The translations under genes and the position numbers were made by a program. Shown here piece by piece: positions 51,971-60,385 of a stretch of 64,000 nt of DNA. The stretch's first letter is position 1; every line of letters begins with the position of its first letter. The notes beneath the pieces were generated by a model. It worked only from the letters and a program-made list of their open reading frames with translations, was not told the origin of the DNA and searched no databases. The stretch is from Gemmatimonadaceae bacterium (GTDB lineage Bacteria; Gemmatimonadota; Gemmatimonadetes; Gemmatimonadales; Gemmatimonadaceae): NCBI GenBank assembly GCA_035633115.1, contig DASQFN010000079.1, positions 1 to 64,000 on the forward strand. The letters are read 5' to 3'.

Positions 51971-52303
51971 ATGAGAAACTGGGTTTACCTGGCAATAACT
52001 ATCTTTGGCGAGGTGGTTGCGACATCTGCTCTGAAGTCCAGCGACGGATTCACCAAGCCTCTTCCGTCGGCTGTCGTTGTCGTTGGTTACGGCCTCGCTT
52101 TCTACTTCCTGTCTCTGGCGCTGAAATCGATTCCAGTAGGTGTCGCTTATGCGATCTGGGCGGGGGTTGGAATCGTGCTCGTCGCGACCATTGCCTGGAT
52201 ATTCCACGGACAGAAGCTCGACGTATGGGCCGTTGTTGGAATCGGCTTGATCATCAGTGGTGTCGCAGTCCTCAACCTGCTTTCAAGGACCAAGAGTCAC
52301 TGA
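51971..52303 (+). CDS. Small multidrug resistance (SMR/EmrE-type) exporter
   Basis: 110 aa from ATG 51971, exactly the EmrE length. Upstream ATGs at 51956 and 51959 would add five or four residues. Four helices are visible, with the essential Glu14 ([20 protein letters not shown]), the [10 protein letters not shown] helix-3 signature and a helix-4 GxxxxG ([19 protein letters not shown]). SMR proteins are antiparallel dimers that export quaternary ammonium compounds or guanidinium with proton antiport. Sequence is EmrE-like rather than Gdx-like, by the Ser/Ala context around Glu14. It converges with the ATP-grasp gene, with one base between the stops. Confidence 0.9.
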   Translation: MRNWVYLAITIFGEVVATSALKSSDGFTKPLPSAVVVVGYGLAFYFLSLALKSIPVGVAYAIWAGVGIVLVATIAWIFHGQKLDVWAVVGIGLIISGVAVLNLLSRTKSH

Positions 52304-52304
52304 T

Positions 52305-53327
52305 CTACTGCGCGCCGGCGCCCCGCCTTACCCCCAGGCTCAAGATCCTCGAAACGAGATCGCCGTACGTCATGCCCACCAACGCGGCCGCCGACGCGAT
52401 CTCCTCGCCGTCGGAGATGTCAGGATTGGGGTTCGCGTCGAGAAAGTACGGCACGTTGGAAGCGCTCAACCGGAAGTCGATTCGCGCGTAGCCGTCCAGC
52501 TCGAGCGTGCGGTAGATGCGCTTCGCGAGGCGCGCGATCCGCTCCTTCACCTCCGGCTCCATCCCCTCGGCCGCCGCGAGCGCGATGCCGCGCTTCGCCT
52601 GATAGGCGAGATCGTGCTTGACCTTCGCGGTCGCGATGAGTGCAGCGTTTGCCGGCATGTTCTCGAAGACCAGCTCGATCGGCGGTAGCGCGACAAGCCG
52701 GTCGTTTCCGATTACGCCGACGTAGATCTCCCGCCCTTCAATGAAGCGTTCCGCGATGGCATCCGTGCCGATGCTCTCGTGCACGAAGTCCACGCGTTCC
52801 GCGAGCCGTTCGTCGTCTTCGACCAGCGACGCCTGCGCGATCCCGTACGACGCGTGCTCAAGGAGACTCTTCACGATCAGCGGAAACTCGAGCTTCCGCG
52901 GACGGCGCGTGCGGCGTCCTCGCGGAATGACGAGGAAATCCGGGACCGGAATGCGATGGTACGCGAGCAGTTTTTTGGAGAGCGACTTGCTGCGCGCGAG
53001 AATGAGCCCGCGCGGATTGCAGCCGGTGTACGGCACGCGCAGCAGCTCGAGCAGGCTCACCACGTTCTGATCGAAGAGCATGTTGCTGTGAAACTCCTCG
53101 AGCAGGTTGAACACCACGTGTGGCTTGAGCTCCTCGACCGCATCGCGAATCGGAAGGAATTCGTCCTGAACGCCGAGCACGCGTTCCTGATGCCCAAGTC
53201 GCCGAAGACATTGCACGATATCAAATTCCGCTTTGAGCGCGAGCGCCTCCTGCGGCGTGAGCCCCTCCAGCGAATCCGGTGGAACGTGGTCGGGGTGCAC
53301 GAGCACAAGAACGCGCAGCTTTTTCAC
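52305..53327 (-). CDS. ATP-grasp ligase, D-alanine-D-alanine ligase-like
   Basis: 340 aa from GTG 53327, overlapping the stop of the metallopeptidase (GTGA). The ATP-grasp fold is visible: FPLIVKSLLEHASYGIAQAS (ATP-binding Lys and loop), ERFIEGREIYVGVIGNDRL, and the C-terminal acidic/metal motif ARIDFRLSASNVPYFLDANP, then NPDISDGEEIA. Similar to Ddl-type ligases, but the usual C-terminal NTLPG-type motif is DANPNPD, so the amino-acid substrates may differ. An upstream frame to 53510 is antisense to the peptidase and is rejected. Its coupling to a zinc peptidase suggests a paired modify-and-cleave system on a peptide. Confidence 0.82.
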   Translation of the reverse strand: MKKLRVLVLVHPDHVPPDSLEGLTPQEALALKAEFDIVQCLRRLGHQERVLGVQDEFLPIRDAVEELKPHVVFNLLEEFHSNMLFDQNVVSLLELLRVPYTGCNPRGLILARSKSLSKKLLAYHRIPVPDFLVIPRGRRTRRPRKLEFPLIVKSLLEHASYGIAQASLVEDDERLAERVDFVHESIGTDAIAERFIEGREIYVGVIGNDRLVALPPIELVFENMPANAALIATAKVKHDLAYQAKRGIALAAAEGMEPEVKERIARLAKRIYRTLELDGYARIDFRLSASNVPYFLDANPNPDISDGEEIASAAALVGMTYGDLVSRILSLGVRRGAGAQ

Positions 53328-54361
53328 AGCGCGATCCAGTCCCGGCGCGCTTCGGTGTACAGGAAGTGCATCGTCTTCACCGTGAGGAGAACGGCGAAAT
53401 CCATCCGGAGCTGGCGATCGCCACCGACTGCGCGCAATCGAAGCTCGCGCGAGCGGCGAAGCATCTGCCCCAGCACCACGTCGAGTGTGAATTCGTATTC
53501 GCCGGTCCACTTTGCGACCATTCGCCGGATCTCCGTGCGATTGCGTCGCAGAAAAGTTGACGCGCGCGGCTGGTTGCGGTGTGCCGGCGAGTCGGAGAAG
53601 ATGCGACGAAGATCGCGATCGTAGATGTCCGGGAGCTCTTCGGTGTATTTCGCCTTACGCTCGGCGTAGTGCTGCGCGAGCGTCTTGGTGATTGTGCTGA
53701 CGGGCTCCATTCGTTTTCGGGTGGCGATGAGCGGCGGCGTGTCCGCTATCTCATCCATCAGCTCGTCCACGTACTCGAGCTTTCTGAGGGCGGGCCAGCC
53801 GGCATAGCGTTTACGCCATTCGCCGCGCGACGACCGGAGCCACACGGCGAACGTCTCGGCGAAGTCCTCGTCCGGATGGCTCTGAGCGTACCAAAGTCGC
53901 AAGTGCTGTACGTATCGCTTGCTCGCGGGATTCGGCCGGTAGTACTCGGGGTAGCGTTTGGATGACTTACCGAAGAGACGCTGCCAGGCGCGGCGCCGCT
54001 GGAGCTGGTAGCCGTGTTGAATCGCGTGTCCCGTCTCGTGGCGAATGATGCGTGTGAACTCGTCACGGGTGCCGCCTTCGACGTCGAGCATCTGACTGCG
54101 TTCCAGCCGAATGAGACGGGGATGTGCGAGGTAAAACGGGATGGCGAAGCCTGGCACGCCCTGCGGCGAGAACCACTCCTCGGAGAGCCAGATGTGCGGG
54201 CTGAGGCGGAAGCCGCGGCGCTCGAGGGTCTCGTAGAGCGCATCGATGCGCGGCTCGAGCCACGTCCCCTCGATAGTGAGGCCGAGGTCCTTGACGCGGA
54301 GCTGAAGCAATCGATCGATGGACCAGGTGGTCCAGGGGAATCGTCGGTTCGTTGGGGACAT
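53324..54361 (-). CDS. Putative zinc-binding metallopeptidase (PF15887-type)
   Basis: 345 aa. Diagnostic blocks: LRVKDLGLTIEGTWLEPRID, LSEEWFSPQGVPGFAIPFYL, HExxH at 108-112 (RHETGHAIQH), RYVQHLRLWYAQSHPDEDFA then ETFAVW with the third ligand Glu, and WPALRKLEYVDEL. The family is annotated as putative zinc metallopeptidase; substrates are unknown. It has no signal peptide and is probably cytoplasmic. It is coupled to the downstream ATP-grasp ligase by a 4-nt overlap. The C-terminal 120 residues (from about SDSPAHRNQPRAS) are basic and may bind a polymer or nucleic acid. Confidence 0.8.
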   Translation of the reverse strand: MSPTNRRFPWTTWSIDRLLQLRVKDLGLTIEGTWLEPRIDALYETLERRGFRLSPHIWLSEEWFSPQGVPGFAIPFYLAHPRLIRLERSQMLDVEGGTRDEFTRIIRHETGHAIQHGYQLQRRRAWQRLFGKSSKRYPEYYRPNPASKRYVQHLRLWYAQSHPDEDFAETFAVWLRSSRGEWRKRYAGWPALRKLEYVDELMDEIADTPPLIATRKRMEPVSTITKTLAQHYAERKAKYTEELPDIYDRDLRRIFSDSPAHRNQPRASTFLRRNRTEIRRMVAKWTGEYEFTLDVVLGQMLRRSRELRLRAVGGDRQLRMDFAVLLTVKTMHFLYTEARRDWIAL

Positions 54362-54521
54362 TCCCGCAAAGGTGAAGAGGCTGGGCCAGCGTAACGGCGA
54401 GCGCGGCAGCCATCACGCTTGCTGCGAATATGCGTCGGGGGGCGGGGGTGACGCGATGGCGGGGGGCGAAATGCTTAAGCGGCGTTCATTGATGCGGTCC
54501 GGGCCTACCGGCCGAGTACGA

Positions 54522-54802
54522 TCAAATCTTCGTGTGCCGCTGACGTTGTAGCGACAAGAATACGCTCGCCGGTAGACAGGTGTCTAATAAGACAGTGTGA
54601 CCGAACAAGCGCCGTCGATCGAGCGGGCGTAGAGATCGTCGGGATCCAAGGATACCGGGATGCGTCCGGTGATCCATCCGGCGCCGCGAAGCAGCGACTC
54701 GATCCAGACGATCACCGCACCTTCCCTGCCGCTGGTCGAGTCCATCGCCATCAGTTGTTCCGCCAGCAGGCCGGCGTTGGTCGGTATGTTGCTCGGTGGC
54801 AT
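54522..54802 (-). pseudogene. M20-family peptidase N-terminal remnant
   Basis: From ATG 54802 the frame reads NAGLLAEQLMAMDSTSGREG, AVIVWIESLLRGAGW and DDLYARSIDGACSVTLSY, then stops at 54584. This is the start of ArgE/DapE/CPG2-type M20 metallopeptidases (IDSTSGREG). After a frameshift an adjacent frame gives LLDTCLPAS, resembling the expected HLDTVPP active-site region. The metal-binding and dimerisation parts are gone. Confidence 0.5.
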
Positions 54803-54890
54803 GGGGAAAAGGTCGCACGCGACCGGTCCGGGTAGAGGGGCGGCGCGCGGGTGACCAGATTTCCGGTAAGTCTTCGACTTCGGATTGCCG

Positions 54891-56006
54891 ATGCCGCGTT
54901 CTTTCCTGGCTTATCTTGCTGTTTCTTCGATGGTGCTCGGCCTCACCGCATGCGGTGACGGACCGGTAGCACCCATCTCCTTGCCGCTTACAGGCACCTT
55001 CAGCGGAATCGTCGCCCCTCAAGGGTTCGACGACGTCGGCTTTGTTGCCGGACGTACGGGCGCAACCATCGTCAAGGTCTGCGGCGTGATCGGCTCCGAG
55101 ATCAACGTGGCCGTGGGCGCCGCGTCGGCGACGTCGGAGTCGAATTGCGAGCGGCTGGTCTTCGCCGCAACGGCCGGCACATCCTACACCATCCGCGTTA
55201 CGGCGGTGAGCGGCGGCGGCGCCTACAACGGCTGCTGGAGCACCGCCCTCGCCGAGTGCACCGTGATCGCCCCGACCTCAGGCGCCGCGGCCTGTGATGC
55301 CGCCGGGTACTATGGGCCAGCCGCCGGCAAGACAGGAATCGACCTGTTGCGCTCGCTGCGCGACATCGTTACCACCAATTACAATCTCGGTTATCTGACG
55401 ACGCCCAACGCGCGCGATTCCCTCTACGCGTTCGTCGACGATCCGGACGGCGACGACCAGATCACGGACGTTTACACCGGACGGACGGCCTTCGTCAACA
55501 GCCGATCGACGGCGGCGGCGGCCAACTTCAACACCGAGCATGCCTGGCCGCAGAGCCGCGGCGCCGACATCGACTTTGCCGCGGGCGCGGATCTCAACAT
55601 CCTCTTCACAGCCGACGCCACCTCGAACGAGAAGCGATCGAACATCCCCTACGGCATCGTCACGCGGAACGTCCAATGGACCGGCGGCATCGGCGCCGAA
55701 GTCAGCCGCCTCGGCGCCGATGCCCAGGGCCGAACGGTGTTCGAGCCCCGGCCGTCCAAACGCGGCGACGTGGCGCGAGCGATCTTCTACTTCTACACGC
55801 GGTACCACGACGCGCCGACACCCACGTTCTCGTTGGCGAACTTCAACGTTGAGGAAGCCACGCTGATGCAGTGGTCGGCGGCCGATCCGCCGGATAACTT
55901 CGAGCGTGCCCGCAACGCGATGATCTGCCGCGCTCAGGGCAATCGCAATCCTTACGTGGACCATCCGGAATATCTCCCGGCTGCCGGAGACTTTCCGAAC
56001 AACTGA
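54891..56006 (+). CDS. Secreted endonuclease I-family nuclease (lipoprotein)
   Basis: 371 aa from ATG 54891. Signal/lipobox: FLAYLAVSSMVLGLTA|C. An N-terminal beta-rich region (about residues 30-130) may be a carbohydrate-binding or Ig-like module. From about residue 135 the endonuclease I domain appears: FNTEHAWPQSRGADIDFAAG (His/metal motif), DLNILFTADATSNEKRSNIP then YG, RGDVARAIFYFYTRYHD and QGNRNPYVDHPEYL. Family members are non-specific DNA/RNA nucleases such as E. coli EndA and Vibrio Dns. Lipidation would place it at the surface or periplasm. It converges on a strong terminator shared with the TonB-receptor operon. Confidence 0.87.
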   Translation: MPRSFLAYLAVSSMVLGLTACGDGPVAPISLPLTGTFSGIVAPQGFDDVGFVAGRTGATIVKVCGVIGSEINVAVGAASATSESNCERLVFAATAGTSYTIRVTAVSGGGAYNGCWSTALAECTVIAPTSGAAACDAAGYYGPAAGKTGIDLLRSLRDIVTTNYNLGYLTTPNARDSLYAFVDDPDGDDQITDVYTGRTAFVNSRSTAAAANFNTEHAWPQSRGADIDFAAGADLNILFTADATSNEKRSNIPYGIVTRNVQWTGGIGAEVSRLGADAQGRTVFEPRPSKRGDVARAIFYFYTRYHDAPTPTFSLANFNVEEATLMQWSAADPPDNFERARNAMICRAQGNRNPYVDHPEYLPAAGDFPNN

Positions 56007-56033
56007 CGGCGCGGCCCCATCTGGTCCGGATGC

Positions 56034-56064
56034 GACGAGGGCTCCCTCTGCGGGGGCCCTCGTC
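56034..56064. terminator. Bidirectional hairpin terminator
   Basis: A 13-bp stem (one G-U), loop TCTGC: GACGAGGGCTCCC at 56034-56046 pairs with GGGGGCCCTCGTC at 56052-56064. It sits in the 69-nt gap between the convergent stops of the endonuclease gene (56006) and the TonB-receptor gene (56076). No long U-run follows on either side, so it may work by hairpin strength or with Rho. Confidence 0.75.
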
Positions 56065-56075
56065 TCAAATGCGAA

Positions 56076-59000
56076 TCAGAACGAGTATCGCAGTCCCAGT
56101 TGTGTCGAGAACTGCAGCAGCAGATTGGCGCCCAGCGCCCTCTTGTCGCCGAAGTTCGTCGGCACGGTGTATAGAATGTTGCCCGAGGCCGGATCGTACC
56201 GCTGCGGCAACAGCAGACTGCGGTTAGCCGCGCTGATGGCGTGGTACTGTCCCCATGTCGACTTGAGACCGTTCAGAACATTGAACATGTCGACGTAGAG
56301 CTGAAGCGACTGCCCGCGCGTCGTCTCGATGCGTTTGCGCAGACTTACGTCGAGACGGTTGAACCACGGCTGCTTGCACGTGTTGCGCGGAATGATCTGG
56401 CCGACGTGGTTGCCGATGCACTCGTTGTTCGCCAGAAAGTCGGCGTACCGCGCCCGGTTCGCGGCGACGATCGAATCGGCCGTGCTGCCCGTCGCCGTGC
56501 CCGTGCTGACCGGCAGATCCTCGGGGCGGAAGATGAACGGACGGTCGTTGAAGCGCTCGCCGTCGCCGTTGAGATCACCACCCTGCTCCGGGCCCCACGG
56601 CGTGCCGCTCTGTATGCGCCAGATGGAGCTCATCTGGAATCCCCACGGCAGCGTTTTCGACCCCGACAGCACCACGGTATGGTTACGAACGAAATCCGCC
56701 GGACCCCATGCCGCGCGTTCGTCGCCCGGCTCGCCGATGAAGTTCGGCCCCAGTGCGCCGATGCGCGGAGTGCGGTACCCCTCGTTCGACGTGCAGCAAT
56801 AGAACGACGAGTTGTCGTACGCCCGGGTGAAGGTGTACGAGCCGCGGAGATCGATGTCCGACAGCAGCCGCTGCTGCACCTCGAACGTCGCTGACGTCGC
56901 CCGCGCGACGCCGTCGGGATAGTTCATGTAGACGTTGGAGAAGTCGGTGTTCCGCAGCCGGTCCGATCCGGCTCCCTGAGACGGGTTGAAGGAGCCCGCC
57001 GGCACAAACACCTGGCGCCCGTCTTCCGAATCGAGCGTGAACTGCGTTTCGCGCAGGTTGAGGTTGCGCACCGTGTACAACTTTCGCGTCGTCGAGTAGA
57101 GGACATCGAGCGATGCACGTGTTCCGTTCCCAATCCGACGCTCGTAGCCGGCGTTGAACTTCCACGTTTCGGGCAGCTCGAAGCTGCTGTTCCAGAACGA
57201 GTACTCCGGCACTCCGGTCAGCGACGAACTGCCGAAGCATGACGACGGGTTCTCCGCGCCGCTGGTGGACCATGTCCGGTACTGGCCTGGATCCGGCGGC
57301 GCTGTCCCCTCACCTTCAGCGAACGAGCCGCGGCAGTCGATCACCAGAAGCGGTTGCTCAGTGATCGCCACATTGCCGCCCATCACGTACGGTACGCGGC
57401 CGTAAAACAGTCCCGCGCCGCCTCGGACGACGCTCGACCCGTCCCCGTCCAAGTCATAGACCATCGAGAGACGGGGTGACACGTTGTTGTTGTCCACCGG
57501 CGCGATGCCCGTCTCCACGCCGAACGCGCGCTCGACGTCGATCACCCGTCCCGGGCGGTCCGCGTAACGCTCGACGTCGTACCGCACGCCAAGCAACGTC
57601 GTCAGCTTCGACGTCATCTGCCACTGATCCTGCGCGTACACCGAATACTCCTGCGCGGCGAAGGTCGCCGTCGGCGCGGTGCCGTTCTGCCGAACGTTCC
57701 GGTTGAACGTCGCCGGGATGCCGGCCGCGAAATCGTTGAGGCTCGCGAACGTGTACGTGCCGGAGCCGTTCAGCCAGAACCGGTTTTCGATGTTCGCGAA
57801 GATGTTGTTCGTGCCGAGCTTGAAGATGTGGTCGCCACGCGGAATCGTGAGGTTGTCGATCAGCTGGACCTTCCGCTCGCTGAGAAAGTTGTCGAACGAG
57901 AGGAAGGCGCCCCCGTAGGTGAAGTCGCTGAATCCGGAGGGTTTGACGGTTAGCGTCGGCTTCAGGTCGTTGCCGACGCGCGGGCGGTCTTCCCACGAAT
58001 ACTGCGCGCGCAGCGTGTTGAACACCTGCGAGCTGAGGGCGCTCGTGAGCTCGCCGACCAGCGAGTTCGAGCGGTCCTTGAAGGCCTCGGCTCGCGACAG
58101 CCCCCCGCGAATGACGCCCGAGAACGTCTCGTTGGCGGCGTTGTGATTTGCGAAATTGTTGCGCACCGACAGCCGATGCTGGTCGTTGATTGTCCAGTCG
58201 ACTCGCCCGAACAGCGTGATGACGTCGTTGCTCGTCGTGAACCGGTTGAACGAGGCCGCGGCGTTCGGCACGCCATAGACGGTATCGAGGATCGAGAAGA
58301 ACCGCTCGAGCTGCCGCGCCTCGGACGTGTCCGAGACGGTGGCCGGCGTGATCGGCTGGAAAGGCTCATCGCGCTGTTGGCCGTCGAGCGACATCATGAA
58401 GTGAAGCTTGTTGGTGATAATCGGACCTTCCAACGCCGCCGAATACTGCACGGCCTTGAAATCGTTCGGTGTCTCGCCGTTGAATCCCTTCGCCGTCAGC
58501 TGCTTGCCGCGGTAGTTGATGTAACCCGTTCCCTTGAGCGTGTTGGTGCCGCTCTTGGTCACGACGTTGACGACGCCGCCGGAATAGTTGCCATACTCGA
58601 CGTCGAAGCCATTGGTGACGACCTGGAATTCCTTGATGGACTCCAGCGAGAACACGAACGGAATGCGGCTACCGCCACGGTTCTCGCCGAAGAACTGGTT
58701 GTTGGCGTCCACGCCATCGACCTGAACGTTGGTCTGCGACGGACGAGCGCCGGCGATGGAGAACTGGCCGCCCGTCGTCACTTCCGGGAGCGGACTGACC
58801 AAGCCGGACAGGCTGATAAAATCGGTGAAGTCGCGACCGAGCGTCGGAAGATCCTCGATCTCCTTCTGCGAGACCGTCGTGGAGACGCCGCCCTGCGTTG
58901 TGCTGATTTGCCCCACGGCCGCGGTGATCTCGACCCGGCCGAGCTGCACCGCCGCCGCCTGCAGGAGGAAACGCAACGGCGTGGTCGATCCCACCGTCAC

Positions 59001-59321
59001 CCGCACATTCGCCGCCTCGGCGGGCGCATAGCCGATCCTGCGCGCGCGGACCGTGTAGACTCCGGGCGGCAGGAGCATCAGCGAATAAATGCCGTCGGTG
59101 CCGCTGACCGCGTTGCGAACAAACCCCGTCTGGGAATTCGTTGCGGTGACCTGGGCGCCGGCGACGGGCGGGCCCGACGCAGTGAGCACCTGGCCGCGGA
59201 TGGCGCCGGCCGTGGTGCCAGCCTGGGCGAAGGCCGTCGACGCCGTCAGGGACATCGACGTGCAGACCGCGGCTACCGTGGCGGCGAGCCACGTCACGCG
59301 CGTGAAACGGAAGAGTCGCAT
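56076..59321 (-). CDS. TonB-dependent receptor with carboxypeptidase-like regulatory domain
   Basis: 1081 aa from ATG 59321 (signal FRFTRVTWLAATVAAVCTS, then TASTAFAQAG). Residues about 45-125 form the CarboxypepD_reg/Ig-like module (AIRGQVLTASGPPVAGAQVT). The plug follows (VDGVDANNQFFG, FDVEYGNYSGGVVNVVTKSG), then a large beta-barrel ending LLLQFSTQLGLRYSF with the terminal Phe needed for outer-membrane assembly. The architecture is Oar/SusC-like, typical of importers of polymers or oligomers. It is the third gene of an operon after the two OB-fold lipoproteins, with 44 nt between, and faces the endonuclease gene. The cargo is unknown. Confidence 0.9.
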   Translation of the reverse strand: MRLFRFTRVTWLAATVAAVCTSMSLTASTAFAQAGTTAGAIRGQVLTASGPPVAGAQVTATNSQTGFVRNAVSGTDGIYSLMLLPPGVYTVRARRIGYAPAEAANVRVTVGSTTPLRFLLQAAAVQLGRVEITAAVGQISTTQGGVSTTVSQKEIEDLPTLGRDFTDFISLSGLVSPLPEVTTGGQFSIAGARPSQTNVQVDGVDANNQFFGENRGGSRIPFVFSLESIKEFQVVTNGFDVEYGNYSGGVVNVVTKSGTNTLKGTGYINYRGKQLTAKGFNGETPNDFKAVQYSAALEGPIITNKLHFMMSLDGQQRDEPFQPITPATVSDTSEARQLERFFSILDTVYGVPNAAASFNRFTTSNDVITLFGRVDWTINDQHRLSVRNNFANHNAANETFSGVIRGGLSRAEAFKDRSNSLVGELTSALSSQVFNTLRAQYSWEDRPRVGNDLKPTLTVKPSGFSDFTYGGAFLSFDNFLSERKVQLIDNLTIPRGDHIFKLGTNNIFANIENRFWLNGSGTYTFASLNDFAAGIPATFNRNVRQNGTAPTATFAAQEYSVYAQDQWQMTSKLTTLLGVRYDVERYADRPGRVIDVERAFGVETGIAPVDNNNVSPRLSMVYDLDGDGSSVVRGGAGLFYGRVPYVMGGNVAITEQPLLVIDCRGSFAEGEGTAPPDPGQYRTWSTSGAENPSSCFGSSSLTGVPEYSFWNSSFELPETWKFNAGYERRIGNGTRASLDVLYSTTRKLYTVRNLNLRETQFTLDSEDGRQVFVPAGSFNPSQGAGSDRLRNTDFSNVYMNYPDGVARATSATFEVQQRLLSDIDLRGSYTFTRAYDNSSFYCCTSNEGYRTPRIGALGPNFIGEPGDERAAWGPADFVRNHTVVLSGSKTLPWGFQMSSIWRIQSGTPWGPEQGGDLNGDGERFNDRPFIFRPEDLPVSTGTATGSTADSIVAANRARYADFLANNECIGNHVGQIIPRNTCKQPWFNRLDVSLRKRIETTRGQSLQLYVDMFNVLNGLKSTWGQYHAISAANRSLLLPQRYDPASGNILYTVPTNFGDKRALGANLLLQFSTQLGLRYSF

Positions 59322-59365
59322 CGAAAGGGAAATCGTGAGGGGGCGATGTGTCGAGGATCGGCTGA

Positions 59366-60385
59366 TCACGTACATGGGACCGCCACGATATCCGAAGCGC
59401 CGCGGGGCTTCAGCTGAACGGCGTTGTCGAAGATGCCCGCGACCCCGGTGATGTCATAGCACTTGCCGGCCTGGAACGTCGTGGTCGGAACCGTCCCGGC
59501 GACATTTCCGTCGAGCCGCACGAGCGACGGGCCGCTGCCGTCGTCGATCGACGCGTTGCCGCTCGCGAACGCGCCGACCGTCACCCGGCGCACCGTGATC
59601 AGCTGGCCGATGTTCGAGCTCGTCGGCGTCAGCGCGGCGAGCACCTTCGTGCTGCGCACGACGGCCGCCGGCACGCCGACACCCTTTTTCACGTTCGGCG
59701 CGATGCGCGGGCTCACAATCTGGCCCTCGGTACGGAAAGGGGAAAACGTGCCGCTCACCTCGATGCTGTCGCCCGCCGCGAGCGCGGGAGAACTCGCCGG
59801 CAGCCCGAACACCTGCACACCGCCCGAGGCGTCCTGCATGTAAAGGTTGTCTGAGCGGAAGGTACCGGGCGGCGCCGTCACGATTCCGGCGATGGTCACC
59901 GCCGCGCCCGTGGCGGCCCGCAGCGCCTGCGAGATGGGAATGACGCATCCGAGCTTCGCGTTCAGCGTGACATACGCCAGCTCGTTGATGTAGATCGACA
60001 CCGGCTGCGGACTGAGACAGAGCTTGAGTTGATCCGTGCCTCTGATGAGCTGATCACTGGCGACGACGATGTCGTGCGTGCCGAGCGGCAGGTCGGTGAA
60101 TGTGAACGAGCCGGACGCGTCAGTCTGCGTCGTGGCGAGGACGGTCGACGTGCCCCGCTCCTGCACCGTGACGGTCTTGCCGGCGAACGCCACATCGCCA
60201 CCGACCGGCGTGTACATGCCATTGTTGTCGGCGTCGAAGAACAGGCGGCCGGCCCCCGCGCCCCTACCAATGGGCTCGAACGGCAGGCCAATCTCGTTGG
60301 CACACGCCGCGACGACCGCGATGAGCGCTGTGGACAACGCGACGGCCGGCGCCAGGCGACGGAAATGAGAGAGACAGGTCTGCAT
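59366..60385 (-). CDS. Lipoprotein with SdrD-B-like and OB-fold-type domains
   Basis: 339 aa with signal ALSTALIAVVAA|C. An N-terminal prealbumin/SdrD-B-like region (FFDADNNGMYTPVGGDVAFA, GSFTFTDLPLGTHDIVV) is followed by a predicted OB-fold domain. There the pattern YMQDASGGVQVFGLPASSP, GDSIEVSGTFSPF and ITVRRVTVG is typical of nucleic-acid-binding YhcR/DUF5689-like modules. It carries a single OB repeat, whereas its upstream neighbour has two. ATG 60385 shares one base with the neighbour's TAA (TAATG). The region GKTVTVQERGTSTVLATTQ may be a linker. Confidence 0.7.
   Translation of the reverse strand: MQTCLSHFRRLAPAVALSTALIAVVAACANEIGLPFEPIGRGAGAGRLFFDADNNGMYTPVGGDVAFAGKTVTVQERGTSTVLATTQTDASGSFTFTDLPLGTHDIVVASDQLIRGTDQLKLCLSPQPVSIYINELAYVTLNAKLGCVIPISQALRAATGAAVTIAGIVTAPPGTFRSDNLYMQDASGGVQVFGLPASSPALAAGDSIEVSGTFSPFRTEGQIVSPRIAPNVKKGVGVPAAVVRSTKVLAALTPTSSNIGQLITVRRVTVGAFASGNASIDDGSGPSLVRLDGNVAGTVPTTTFQAGKCYDITGVAGIFDNAVQLKPRGASDIVAVPCT

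Noticed and set aside
58143-59417. 424-codon plus-strand frame opposite the TonB receptor
   Set aside because: Shadow of the receptor's reading frame; no domain or start signal, and the receptor's plug motifs lie on the other strand.
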